From: Myroides sp. N17-2
GTDB lineage: Bacteria; Bacteroidota; Bacteroidia; Flavobacteriales; Flavobacteriaceae
Direction of reading: 5' to 3'
Assembly: GCF_002286775.1 (NCBI RefSeq)
Contig: NZ_NSGJ01000039.1
Location: forward strand, 1 to 51,121
Length of the DNA: 51,121 bases
Below, in pieces: positions 33,290-41,316 of this stretch. Under the pieces are notes generated by a model. That model was not told the DNA's origin. It searched no databases and saw only the letters and a program-made list of their open reading frames with translations. The position numbers and the translations under genes were made by a program. Every line of letters begins with the position of its first letter. Within the stretch, counting starts at the first letter, position 1.

Positions 33290-33512
33290 CCTTCGGGAAA
33301 TTAGGAATTATAAATTAGGAGTTAGGAATTGTTTGCCCTTCGGGATTAGGGAATATTAGATCTTACAGACATATTTTATCACATAATCTACATCCACAAT
33401 CTTTGCGCTGGCGCAGGACAGAGCGTTAAAAAGTGTCCTGTGGACAGTTTTAGTGAATGGGACAGGTGGCGTGATGGAGCAATCCGTGCCGTGTATATCC
33501 ACACAGTAGCCA
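33290..33512 (+). repeat. Dispersed repeat, copy 2, with conserved GC-rich core
   Basis: The left part is CCTTCGGGAAATTAGGAATT and AATTAGGAGTTAGGAATTG. The core (33402-33512) reads CTTTGCGCTGGCGCAGGACA through GTGTCCTGTGGACAG, GGTGGCGTGATGGAGCAATC and CGTGCCGTGTATATCCACAC. It matches copy 1 (27789-28004) almost base for base in the core, while the 50 bases between left part and core differ. It starts a few bases after the response-regulator stop. No protein gene is seen between 33288 and 33652. Confidence 0.8.
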
Positions 33513-33631
33513 CAATCCTCTTTTAGATGTTTTATGTGGGCGTATTGTAATACACCTGTACCGTCTGGCTATTAAATGGGGATTTCCTTGTTGTTCTTAA
33601 CCTTTTTTAGATCTTTTTTGAACTGAGAAGT

Positions 33632-33661
33632 AAGTTGTAACTGATACATACATTACAACTT
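33632..33661 (-). terminator. Hairpin at the end of the ribbon-helix-helix gene
   Basis: A 9-bp stem AAGTTGTAA / TTACAACTT that includes the stop codon of the minus-strand gene. The tail is only partly T-rich, so terminator function is tentative. Confidence 0.45.
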
Positions 33662-33889
33662 ATCTACTAGATCTAAAAACTCTTTTTTGTTTAAATTCTC
33701 TAGATTGCTCTCATTCATAGCGTCTATCGTTTCTTGGTTTGGTTCGTGATAATTAGTGGCTTGTATTAATAATGTCTCTATTAGATTATTAAAACTTCTA
33801 TTATTCTTTTTTGCCAACTCCTCTATGTGATTATAAAGCCCTCTGTTAAGTCTAAAAGAGCCTGCTTTTTTCGTTTCTTTAGTACTCAT
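33653..33889 (-). CDS. Ribbon-helix-helix regulator (orphan antitoxin-like)
   Basis: A 78-residue protein with an Arc/MetJ-like ribbon-helix-helix pattern: strand GSFRLNRGLYNHIEELAKK, then SFNNLIETLLIQAT. The acidic C-terminal tail (NLENLNKKEFLDLVDKL) is what antitoxins use to bind a toxin. No toxin gene is adjacent on either side. The start is the ATG at 33889 because a longer version from 33931 would begin upstream of the -7 box at 33926-33919. A near-perfect palindrome between promoter and start suggests self-repression. Confidence 0.7.
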   Translation of the reverse strand: MSTKETKKAGSFRLNRGLYNHIEELAKKNNRSFNNLIETLLIQATNYHEPNQETIDAMNESNLENLNKKEFLDLVDKL

Positions 33890-33894
33890 AAGGT

Positions 33895-33912
33895 ATATAA
33901 ATGTATTTATAT
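33895..33912. promoter_or_regulatory. Candidate operator palindrome
   Basis: ATATAAAT-GT-ATTTATAT, perfect 8-bp arms, lying between the minus-strand -7 box and the start codon of the ribbon-helix-helix gene, right at the expected transcription start. Such a placement fits autorepression. Confidence 0.6.
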
Positions 33913-33918
33913 GTAATA

Positions 33919-33926
33919 CAAAAATA
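33919..33926 (-). promoter_or_regulatory. -7 box of the ribbon-helix-helix gene
   Basis: Reads TATTTTTG on the minus strand; about 30 bases before the ATG at 33889. Confidence 0.5.
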
Positions 33927-34035
33927 TACAATAATTAGATATAAGATTGTTTCTTAAGACTTCTTTTATTATCCTGTACAAAGATGAAGATTACAGAAAT
34001 GCTATTTAGAGACTAGGGAATAAAACGCCACTTTT

Positions 34036-34340
34036 GACCATTTTTTGCCTAAAATTGCCTATTCTGTCTTGTGAATTACGTAAAGAAGGAGAACTTTGTT
34101 TAATGTGTAAAACTCTTCAAAGCCTTATGTATACTAGGCTAAAAGCTATGTGTGGGTGGGTTTGTTCGGAAGTCGTTTTGGAAGAATTCGGTAGTTGTTC
34201 GGAAAACACCCCCTTGTTCCGAACAAGTACTGGATTCTTCCGCAGGCGTTCCGAAGGAATGGATATGTTTGTGTTAGTATTATGTTGATAGTAAGTTTGA
34301 TATGATTTTTTTATTGGGCGTTTTTAGGTAAAAAATGGTC
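34036..34340. repeat. 305-bp segment bounded by 19-bp inverted repeats
   Basis: The left end GACCATTTTTTGCCTAAAA (34036-34054) and right end TTTTAGGTAAAAAATGGTC (34322-34340) are reverse complements with one mismatch. Inside is GC-richer sequence with the palindrome CTTGTT-CCG-AACAAG (34221-34235) and repeated TTCGGAA/TTCCGAA words. An 84-residue frame inside has no recognisable features. This is a possible miniature element; no target-site duplication is obvious. Confidence 0.55.
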
Positions 34341-34550
34341 TTTTTTGGCTTTTTTTAGTCTTTTTTGGACAAAAGTTACCTGATGTCGTAAGAAGGTTTT
34401 TAGTAATTGTAATTTTGGTGTGTATTTGAATATAGAAATGTTCTTTGAAATAATACTTATTATGGGATAACGAAGGTTACTTGTTAAGCTTAATCTTTGG
34501 GGGATTGAGTAGAAGTTCGTAATTTTAACCTGAACTGGATTAATCAAAAG

Positions 34551-35219
34551 ATGAAGAAGATACTAGATCAAGGAGCGAAGATAGGTAAGCAAGGACTTAA
34601 GTCCGTAGGGATTGTGTTCTCTTGTTTGATCCGTTGGGTGGGGATGATGGCAGTTGGGGTGTTCCTGTCTCTGTGGATATTCTTCTATTCGATGAGTAAG
34701 ATATATCAACTGAGAAGTGGAAGTGAAGCGAAGGGCTTTTGGAATAACTTTACGGCTTTCTTTAGTGATATTAACTACTCTGTTATCCTTATTTTCTTAT
34801 TGCAAATAGTGATGATCATCGCTTACTTTTTTGTAGCGAACAAGTATGTGATTCAGAAAGCGATCTCTCTATTATGGGAGAAACAAGGAAGTGTGTTTAT
34901 CACTGACTATGTAGGTCAACTAATGGATTATCTTTATGAAAAGAGACCTTCGTTATTTGGGGATAAACCTAATAGGGAAGAGATACAGCGCGAAGTAATC
35001 TCGCTTAATGATCACAATCACGTAGCTGGTATACTACAGCGCAAGACAACTCATTATGTAGTCTCTAAAGCTCGTCTAGGCAACAGTTCTTCAAGTTTAG
35101 TACAGCAGTTGACGACACTTCGTTTTAATCCGATGGCATTACTTCCTGCACTTTGGGTATTTTATGCCTTAGTAGGGGTACAAGTGCTGTTTATACTTTA
35201 TATTTACTATAGATTTTAG
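34551..35219 (+). CDS. Membrane protein of unknown function, 222 residues
   Basis: Not recognised. Three hydrophobic helices are seen: about residues 23-48 (GMMAVGVFLSLWIFFYS), 77-96 (YSVILIFLLQIVMIIAYFF) and 198-219 (ALWVFYALVGVQVLFILYIY). Between the second and third lies a soluble stretch of about 100 residues with KPNREEIQREVISLNDHNHV. The next gene, 43 bases downstream in the same direction, is also a small membrane protein, so the two may work together. Confidence 0.7.
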   Translation: MKKILDQGAKIGKQGLKSVGIVFSCLIRWVGMMAVGVFLSLWIFFYSMSKIYQLRSGSEAKGFWNNFTAFFSDINYSVILIFLLQIVMIIAYFFVANKYVIQKAISLLWEKQGSVFITDYVGQLMDYLYEKRPSLFGDKPNREEIQREVISLNDHNHVAGILQRKTTHYVVSKARLGNSSSSLVQQLTTLRFNPMALLPALWVFYALVGVQVLFILYIYYRF

Positions 35220-35262
35220 TAGTTTATTTACTACCTTTAGTATTCTAAAAAGAGAATAAGAT

Positions 35263-35799
35263 ATGAAAATAGGTAACGATACGATAGGAATAAGCAATGG
35301 AGATAAGGTTAAACTTGTATTGTTTTTCTTTGTAATATATGTGTTGATAATGCTTGGTTTTGATTGGCTTTTTGATGGAGCGATTAAAAGTTGGGAGAAT
35401 TATCTTTTAAAAGGTCTGATTTATAGTTTATTGCTCTCTGGGTTAATGTATTATTCGATTAAGACATTGACTAAAAGAGTGGAGCTAAAACTGCAAATTC
35501 CCTTGGCTGAAGGTGAGGAACTTGAGGCGTATGGGGTGGCTAATATGTTCTTAGGAAAAGAGGCGATAGGGGGTAAATTAGGGATCACAGAAGATACTCT
35601 AGTATTCCACTCGCATAAGTTTAATATTCAGAGGAGCACTATTCGCATTCCTTTTGAGGATATTAAGAGTATAAAGCCCTGTAAGGTGATGTGGATATTA
35701 AGTAATGGAATAGAGGTAAGGACAGATGCAGAGCGATGTGTATTCGTAGTGAATGATAGAAAGGCTTGGCTAGAAGTAATCAAGCAGAAAATAAAGTAA
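35263..35799 (+). CDS. Membrane-anchored GRAM/PH-like domain protein
   Basis: A 178-residue protein. Two close hydrophobic helices (about residues 15-35 and 48-64) are followed by a cytosolic domain of about 105 residues with a GRAM/PH-like pattern: GKLGITEDTLVFHSHKF, IRIPFEDIKSIKPCK and a C-terminal helix RKAWLEVIKQKIK. Such domains bind lipids or proteins at membranes; the precise role is unknown. A near-consensus -7 box (TACCTTTA, 35232-35239) lies upstream. The 154-bp repeat copy B begins two bases after its stop. Confidence 0.75.
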   Translation: MKIGNDTIGISNGDKVKLVLFFFVIYVLIMLGFDWLFDGAIKSWENYLLKGLIYSLLLSGLMYYSIKTLTKRVELKLQIPLAEGEELEAYGVANMFLGKEAIGGKLGITEDTLVFHSHKFNIQRSTIRIPFEDIKSIKPCKVMWILSNGIEVRTDAERCVFVVNDRKAWLEVIKQKIK

Positions 35800-35800
35800 T

Positions 35801-35954
35801 ACCTTAAATCTGCAAATAACGTTTAAACGAGAATGAATTGTACAAAACAGAGTGAGATTAGTGATTAAAGCATACTATAGTATGGTTTTAGAGCTAATCG
35901 AAGCTATGTGAAGTAGAATTAATTCGCAGTAAATGGTGGTTGCAGATTTAAGGT
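35801..35954 (+). repeat. 154-bp palindromic dispersed repeat, copy B
   Basis: Perfect 14-bp terminal inverted repeats ACCTTAAATCTGCA / TGCAGATTTAAGGT. The central palindrome CATACTATAGTATG at 35871-35884 is at the exact midpoint. Arms of about 77 bases match imperfectly throughout (for example GATTAGTGATTAAAG against CGATTAGCTCTAAAAC). Same length as copy A at 11573-11726. Confidence 0.9.
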
Positions 35955-36100
35955 AATAGATAACGCCTGTAAGAAGTACTTACAGGCGTTATTATTTGTA
36001 CAGTATCGCTAAATAATGTAGCAAATACGGGTTTTTTAAGAGTAACAAGACACATTAAACCAAAAAAATACTACCTTAGCTATTAAGATTTAATACTTCA

Positions 36101-36589
36101 ATGAATAGATTTACAGCTATAGATTTTGAGACCGCTCAACCCCAACGCAATAGTATTTGTCAAATAGGGTTAGTGGTATTCGAGAATGGAATAATAGTAG
36201 ATTCCCTAAACATACTAGTACAACCTCCTCAGAATGCTTATTGGAGCAAATTTATAGATGTGCACGGTATTACACCTGAAGATACGAAGTATGCACCTAC
36301 GTTTGAAGAGGTTTGGCATAAGGTATTGCCCTTTATAGAGTTTCAGAATGTAGTAGCACATAATGGTTTTGGTTTTGACTTTCCTGTCTTAGCGAAGACA
36401 CTAGAGTATTATAACCTAGCTATACCAGAGTATGAGAAGCATTGTACCTATAAATTGTACAAGAAAGGGTTGGCTGCATTAGCTACACAGTATAAGTTAA
36501 AGCTTAATCACCACGATGCACTTAGTGATGCGAAGGTATGTGGAATACTATTTGAACAGTATTTAAAGGGGGAAGGATTAATACTGTAA
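36101..36589 (+). CDS. DEDDh 3'-5' exonuclease (DnaQ-like)
   Basis: A 162-residue exonuclease of the DnaQ/epsilon type acting on nucleic acid 3' ends. Motif I is AIDFETA (Asp8, Glu10), motif II is AHNGFGFDFPVL and motif III is NHHDALSDAKVC with the DEDDh His and Asp. It lacks DNA polymerase III binding extensions and stands first in a three-gene run (10 bases, then 1 base spacing), so it shares a transcript with the methyltransferase and the glycolipid-binding-like gene. A near-consensus -7 box TACCTTAG lies at 36072-36079. Confidence 0.9.
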   Translation: MNRFTAIDFETAQPQRNSICQIGLVVFENGIIVDSLNILVQPPQNAYWSKFIDVHGITPEDTKYAPTFEEVWHKVLPFIEFQNVVAHNGFGFDFPVLAKTLEYYNLAIPEYEKHCTYKLYKKGLAALATQYKLKLNHHDALSDAKVCGILFEQYLKGEGLIL

Positions 36590-36599
36590 TTACAAGATT

Positions 36600-37391
36600 A
36601 TGACGAAAACAAAAGAGTATTTAGAACACAATAAGAAGGCTTGGGATAAACAAGCATTAGCGAATCAACAATGGTCACTACCTGTAAGTGCAGAGACTGT
36701 AGCGAAGGCTAAAGCAGGCGAATGGGAGTTATATGTACTACCTACGCCTATAGATAAAGAGTGGTTAGGAGATGTGGGGGGAAAGAGAGTACTGTGTCTA
36801 GCTTCTGCGGGAGGACAACAAGCGCCTATATTATCTGCTATCGGAGCGAAAGTGACCGTCTTAGATTTATCAGCAGAACAGCTAAATAAGGATAAGGAAG
36901 TAGCGATGAGAGATGATCTTGATTTAACTACTGTGCAGGGAGATATGACTAACCTAGTGATGTTCGCAGATAATAGTTTTGATATCATCATACACCCGAT
37001 ATCTAATCTGTATGTGAGTGATGTGACGAAGGTGTGGAGGGAGTGCTATCGCGTATTATCTAATGGAGGTCGACTGATCAGTAGTTTTTATAATCCAGTG
37101 GTTTTTATTCACGATAAGGATACTAAATATACTGCTGAAGGAGTTATTAAACCAAAGTATAAGATACCTTATGCAGACTTGCGAGATTTAAGCCAAGAGC
37201 AGATAGACGAAAAACAAAATAAAGAGGAAGCTTTTGTCTTCGGGCATAGCCTTCAAGATTTGATAGGGGGACAGTTAAAAGCCGGTTTCTTAATTAAGGA
37301 ATACGAAGAGGTGTTTCAACCTAACCCAAGATTTGTAATAGATCATTATTTACCAACCTTTATAGGTACAGTAGCAATTAAACTTCAATAG
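36600..37391 (+). CDS. Class I SAM-dependent methyltransferase
   Basis: A 263-residue Rossmann-fold methyltransferase. The SAM-binding motif I is VLCLASAGGQQAP (Gly-rich), followed by VTVLDLSAEQL, VQGDMTNL and the motif IV-VI stretch DIIIHPISNLYVSDV with WRECYRVLSNGGRLISSF. The substrate is unknown, though the arrangement resembles small-molecule (UbiE-like) methyltransferases. It is the second gene of the run. Confidence 0.87.
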   Translation: MTKTKEYLEHNKKAWDKQALANQQWSLPVSAETVAKAKAGEWELYVLPTPIDKEWLGDVGGKRVLCLASAGGQQAPILSAIGAKVTVLDLSAEQLNKDKEVAMRDDLDLTTVQGDMTNLVMFADNSFDIIIHPISNLYVSDVTKVWRECYRVLSNGGRLISSFYNPVVFIHDKDTKYTAEGVIKPKYKIPYADLRDLSQEQIDEKQNKEEAFVFGHSLQDLIGGQLKAGFLIKEYEEVFQPNPRFVIDHYLPTFIGTVAIKLQ

Positions 37392-37392
37392 T

Positions 37393-37938
37393 ATGGAGAA
37401 GAACATAGTCTGGACAGGTGTCGATAGCTTATCGATAGAAAAGTGTGTCTTGATTGATAAAGAAGAGACTATTCACTGTAAGGGTGAATTAGTAGGAAAT
37501 AAAAATAACCAAGTATATGGTGCCGAGTATCAGGTAGTAGTTGATCAGAAGTGGGAAACTAGGTTCTTCGATATCTCGTGTAAGGTAGGACATAAGAACT
37601 ATGCGATACACGGGTACAAATTAAACAATCAATGGATCATAGATGAACAAGAACATCCAGAGTTGCACGATTGTTTAGATATTGATATTTCTGTGACTCC
37701 ATTTACCAATACGCTACCAATTAATAGACTTAAACTAGAGATAGGGCAAGCTAAAGAATTGGCAGTGCTTTATATTAATCCGCTAGAAGAGCGATTCACA
37801 AGAGTGGTACAGCGCTATGAGCGATTATCAGAGACAACTTATCACTATAAGAACCTATGGAGTGATTTTGAGTCAACGATAGAGGTGGATAGTGATGGAT
37901 TAATCACTAATTATCCGAAGTTATTTAATAGAGTATAG
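37393..37938 (+). CDS. Putative glycolipid-binding protein (DUF1089)
   Basis: A 181-residue protein of the glycolipid-binding-like family (PF06475, PA1994-type). The start WTGVDSLSIEKCVL, the GAEYQVVVDQKWETRFFDIS stretch and a later DIDISVTPFTNTLPINRL are typical. The fold is a half-barrel related to lipoprotein-localisation proteins. No signal peptide, so it is cytosolic; its ligand here is unproven. It starts one base after the methyltransferase stop, and a strong terminator follows. Confidence 0.85.
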   Translation: MEKNIVWTGVDSLSIEKCVLIDKEETIHCKGELVGNKNNQVYGAEYQVVVDQKWETRFFDISCKVGHKNYAIHGYKLNNQWIIDEQEHPELHDCLDIDISVTPFTNTLPINRLKLEIGQAKELAVLYINPLEERFTRVVQRYERLSETTYHYKNLWSDFESTIEVDSDGLITNYPKLFNRV

Positions 37939-37960
37939 TAATCTGTGATTAGAAGATATA

Positions 37961-37996
37961 AAAAAGCCCTGAAGATATACCTTCGGGGCTTTTTTT
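37961..37996. terminator. Terminator of the exonuclease operon
   Basis: A 14-bp stem AAAAAGCCCTGAAG / CTTCGGGGCTTTTT with one wobble and a short loop, followed by T residues. It may also serve the converging DUF6048 gene. Confidence 0.9.
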
Positions 37997-38033
37997 ATGT
38001 CTTTTAGTAAATATTGTTCAGTTCCCTGTTCCT

Positions 38034-38897
38034 TTATTTAGCAGTCTTCTTCTTATTCTCTTGGATCATTTTTAGATCTTCAGATTGTTCTATGGCATTA
38101 CCTTCTAAGTCAAACTTAGCTTCTTCTGTAGGGATAACGAATTTGTCTTTCTTCGATTTGTATAAAGGGAAGAAGTACGAGACTGTGTAATTAAACCCAA
38201 CACCTATAGCTCCGCTGTGTTTCTTATTATAACCAGGGATATATAGGTTCTCAAAATCATCAGGCTGTGTCTGAGAGATTAATCCATTTAGTCGCATAGT
38301 GAATCCCATAAAGACATTGCTAAACACACGTGTCTTAATACCTACTACGAACTCTACCCAGTGTGCACTCAGTCCACTCTGTTTCTTATTAATATCTACT
38401 CTCTCTTTCGGGAAGTAAGGATTGGTAGTATAAGGTTGATACCAGTTAAGTGTTTGAGAGAATGCAGCCATTCCGTATCTAAAACCTACAGAGATCATAT
38501 CTTCTCTATCCATCCAGTTTTGGTGTAAGTTATAGTCTCCACCTAAGCGGATATAATTACCATTCGTGGTAAAACCATAACTACTCTCATCACGAGTCAT
38601 CTTATCGTGTCCTAGCTCTGCTACAGCATACCAATTCTTCGTAAGACGATAGTCACCGAATACTTCGAACCCTTGGTAGGTTTTGTCATACATAGAACGC
38701 GTAATTCTAAATAGATCAGCTCCTACACGTAATCCATAACGTTGAGGATAATAGTGGATAGCCTGATCTGTAGAATCTTTAACAGTTACAGGAGTTTCTT
38801 TCTTTTTCTCTTGTGCAAATGAAGAGAAAGCGAAAAATAGGATACCACAATTAATAATAAATCTTGAAGTGTGCTTTTTTGCTATCTTGAATTTCAT
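38034..38897 (-). CDS. DUF6048 family exported protein
   Basis: A 287-residue protein of the flavobacterial DUF6048 type with a signal peptide after a basic start (FIINCGILFFAFSSFAQ). The body has a barrel-like alternation (YGLRVGADLFRI, YAVAELGHDKMT, NYIRLGGDYNL, GVGFNYTVSYFFPLY), suggesting an outer-membrane beta-barrel. The start MKFKIAKKHTS at 38897 is preferred because it places the signal peptide near the N-terminus; the longer version from 38954 would add 19 residues. It overlaps the end of the DUF6452 gene by 47 bases. Confidence 0.85.
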   Translation of the reverse strand: MKFKIAKKHTSRFIINCGILFFAFSSFAQEKKKETPVTVKDSTDQAIHYYPQRYGLRVGADLFRITRSMYDKTYQGFEVFGDYRLTKNWYAVAELGHDKMTRDESSYGFTTNGNYIRLGGDYNLHQNWMDREDMISVGFRYGMAAFSQTLNWYQPYTTNPYFPKERVDINKKQSGLSAHWVEFVVGIKTRVFSNVFMGFTMRLNGLISQTQPDDFENLYIPGYNKKHSGAIGVGFNYTVSYFFPLYKSKKDKFVIPTEEAKFDLEGNAIEQSEDLKMIQENKKKTAK

Positions 38898-39369
38898 TTG
38901 TTTCAGTTGTATAATGTTTAATCCAGTTACCACTAGTTTGTTCTGCTTTTCCATTTAAGGTAGGCGAAGTACCATCTTGACTCAAAGAGAATGTAGATAC
39001 ATATCCACACGCTTTATTTAGATACTTTGTATTGATTTGGTATTTAAATGTCAATGTATCGTATAGGGTATCCGTTCGGTTCTGAGTATGTCTTATCGAT
39101 TTAAGTATCCACGAAGATTCAGGTTGATCTAGACGAAGTGGGATAAGAAGTTTATTGCCACTACTTTTGATAATGTCTTTCTCTCTACCCGCCACGAATG
39201 CTTCTACTAGGTCATTCTTAGCGATTCCTTGATCGTCAAAGTTGTAGAATTCAATCAAGAAGTTAGGGGTAGTTTCCTCTTCAGCACCGCAGATATCATC
39301 CTTCTCGCAGGCACTAAAGATTAGACTTCCAATGCCTAGACAAAAAGCTGTCAATATTAGTTTTTTCAT
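38851..39369 (-). CDS. DUF6452 family lipoprotein
   Basis: A 172-residue lipoprotein. The signal peptide ends in the lipobox IFSAC (Cys21), and DDICGAEEETTPNFLIEFYN follows, the usual start of DUF6452. A further Cys lies in NKACGYVSTF. It is the upstream partner of the overlapping DUF6048 gene, so the pair probably forms an outer-membrane module of unknown function. A minus-strand -7 box TATTTTTG lies at 39407-39400. Confidence 0.85.
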   Translation of the reverse strand: MKKLILTAFCLGIGSLIFSACEKDDICGAEEETTPNFLIEFYNFDDQGIAKNDLVEAFVAGREKDIIKSSGNKLLIPLRLDQPESSWILKSIRHTQNRTDTLYDTLTFKYQINTKYLNKACGYVSTFSLSQDGTSPTLNGKAEQTSGNWIKHYTTETNEIQDSKKAHFKIYY

Positions 39370-39407
39370 ATAGATCTTTTATCTCTGTATATAAGTCGTC
39401 AAAAATA

Positions 39408-39764
39408 CTAAAACTAATTCAGAACTCTTTAAAAAAGTTGCACAGCAAGGATTAGATAAATAACAAGCTGCTTTAGTAGTAAAACCACTTAAAGCAGTAG
39501 TTTTCTCTTTTAAACATTCTAAATTGTATGTGTTTTTAGTAAATTCTAACTAGATTTAGTGGGATAAGAGCAAATTAGGCCTTATCTTTAAGGAATGTAG
39601 TCTAACCTTAAGAATTACAAATATCAAATATTACAAGCTTATTTACTTTAGATTACCTTTGCTTATTCTAGTAATAAATCTGTTTTTTTAGGACTAGTTG
39701 TAGTTCTTTTGTAGTATTAGCTTTTGATTATTTGTCTTTCTAGGGTTTTTAATAAAGAAAGAGA
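39408..39764. other. Intergenic region with lldP promoter
   Basis: A 357-base gap between divergent transcripts. TACCTTTG at 39654-39661 matches the -7 consensus and would give lldP a leader of about 100 bases. A small hairpin CTGCTTTA / TAAAGCAG lies at 39468-39497. No gene is seen. Confidence 0.5.
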
Positions 39765-41297
39765 ATGTTAGAATCAATCACTAGTTTGCAGATTATATTA
39801 GCAGCTACGCCAGTAGTGCTATTAATTGTTTTGTTGGGTTTTTTAAAATTAGCAGGAGAGAAGAGTGCGTTTATAACTTTAGTTGCCACACTCCTTATCG
39901 CTCATTTCGGCTTTAATTTGTCTTTAGGAGATACAGGCTTATCCGTACTTTATGGAGTGATTAAAGCGGTATTTCCCATCTTGATTATTATTCTGATGGC
40001 TATTTATAGCTATAATGTACAGGTAGAATCTCAAAAGATAGAGACCATTAAACAGCAATTCTCAGCAATCTCAAAAGACAAGTCTATCCAAGTGTTATTA
40101 TTAACGTGGGGATTCGGAGGATTATTAGAGGGAATGGCAGGCTTCGGTACTGCAGTGGCTATTCCGGCAGCTATTTTGATTAGCTTAGGATTTAAACCTA
40201 TGTTCTCTGCAATTGTCAGTTTGATAGCTAATAGTGTACCGACAGCTTTCGGGGCAGTAGGAATACCTGTAATCGTATTAGCTAGAGAAGTAGAGATGGT
40301 GGATCAAATCACAACGATCAGTGCTAATATCGTATGGCAGTTGGCTGTGTTGATGTTCTTAGTTCCTTTCTTGATCGTTACTCTAGCTGATAAATCATTG
40401 AAGTCTGTTCCGAAGAACATCATCCTAAGTATCTTAGTAGGAGCTGTAACCTTAGGAGTACAGTACTATGCTGCAGTGTATATCGGAGCAGAGACACCTG
40501 CGATATTAGGAAGTATAGCTTCAGTAATAGTAATTATATTATTTGGTAAGATTACTGCAAGAAAAGAAGTTAGTGATATTAAGTTAAACTTTAGCTTTAA
40601 GGATATTTTTCAAGCTTGGAGTGTATATGGGTTGATCCTATTGCTTGTTTTATTGACAAGTCCGTTGTTTCCATTTGCAACATTTATGAAGACCAATTGG
40701 ACTGCGTTCCAGACCTCTTTTAATTTTGATATAGCAGGTGCTATGCGCACCATAGGTATATATTGGCTAACAGATACAGGAGTATTAATCTTCGTTAGTT
40801 CTATCGTAGGAGGGTTAATTCAAGGAGTGTCTTTTGGAGCATTGTTTAAGTTATTAGGCAAAACAACGGTTCAATTGAAGAAGACTGTTGTTACTGTATG
40901 TTGTTTGATCGCACTGTCTACTTTAATGGACTTCTCAGGGATGATTACGGTATTAGGATTAGGGCTAGCAACAGCTACAGGAGCTTTTTATCCATTCTTT
41001 GCGCCCGCTATTGGGGCATTAGGGACATTCCTAACAGGTAGTGATACTTCGTCTAATATTTTGTTTGGTAAATTACAGGCAACAGTGGCAGATAGAATAG
41101 GAGCTGATAAAGGATGGCTAGCTGCAGCTAATACAACAGGAGCAACAGGAGGTAAGATTATCTCACCACAGAGTATAGCGGTAGCTACTACGGCCTGTGG
41201 ACAACAAGGTAAAGAAGGTATTATCCTTAAGAAAGCAGTTGGGTTCGCATTATTATATATCCTTATTGCAGGATTAATAGTGTATTTAGGAAGTTAA
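39765..41297 (+). CDS. lldP: L-lactate permease
   Basis: A 510-residue inner-membrane lactate permease of the LctP/LldP family, importing lactate with protons. About 12-13 hydrophobic helices are seen; landmarks are LEGMAGFGTAVAIPAAIL, NSVPTAFGAVGIPVI, FLTGSDTSSNILFGKLQ and GATGGKIISPQSIAVA. It is the first gene of an operon with the three LutABC genes, giving uptake followed by oxidation. A consensus -7 box lies about 104 bases upstream. Confidence 0.94.
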   Translation: MLESITSLQIILAATPVVLLIVLLGFLKLAGEKSAFITLVATLLIAHFGFNLSLGDTGLSVLYGVIKAVFPILIIILMAIYSYNVQVESQKIETIKQQFSAISKDKSIQVLLLTWGFGGLLEGMAGFGTAVAIPAAILISLGFKPMFSAIVSLIANSVPTAFGAVGIPVIVLAREVEMVDQITTISANIVWQLAVLMFLVPFLIVTLADKSLKSVPKNIILSILVGAVTLGVQYYAAVYIGAETPAILGSIASVIVIILFGKITARKEVSDIKLNFSFKDIFQAWSVYGLILLLVLLTSPLFPFATFMKTNWTAFQTSFNFDIAGAMRTIGIYWLTDTGVLIFVSSIVGGLIQGVSFGALFKLLGKTTVQLKKTVVTVCCLIALSTLMDFSGMITVLGLGLATATGAFYPFFAPAIGALGTFLTGSDTSSNILFGKLQATVADRIGADKGWLAAANTTGATGGKIISPQSIAVATTACGQQGKEGIILKKAVGFALLYILIAGLIVYLGS

Positions 41298-41316
41298 GAA
41301 TTAAATAGATAGATAT

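Noticed and set aside
34034..34288. 84-residue plus-strand frame
   Set aside because: It begins within two bases of a 19-bp inverted-repeat end, is rich in Cys and Leu without pattern, and has no promoter; probably chance.
34311..34547. 78-residue minus-strand frame upstream of the 222-residue membrane protein gene
   Set aside because: Low-complexity AT sequence including the right inverted-repeat end; no recognisable features.
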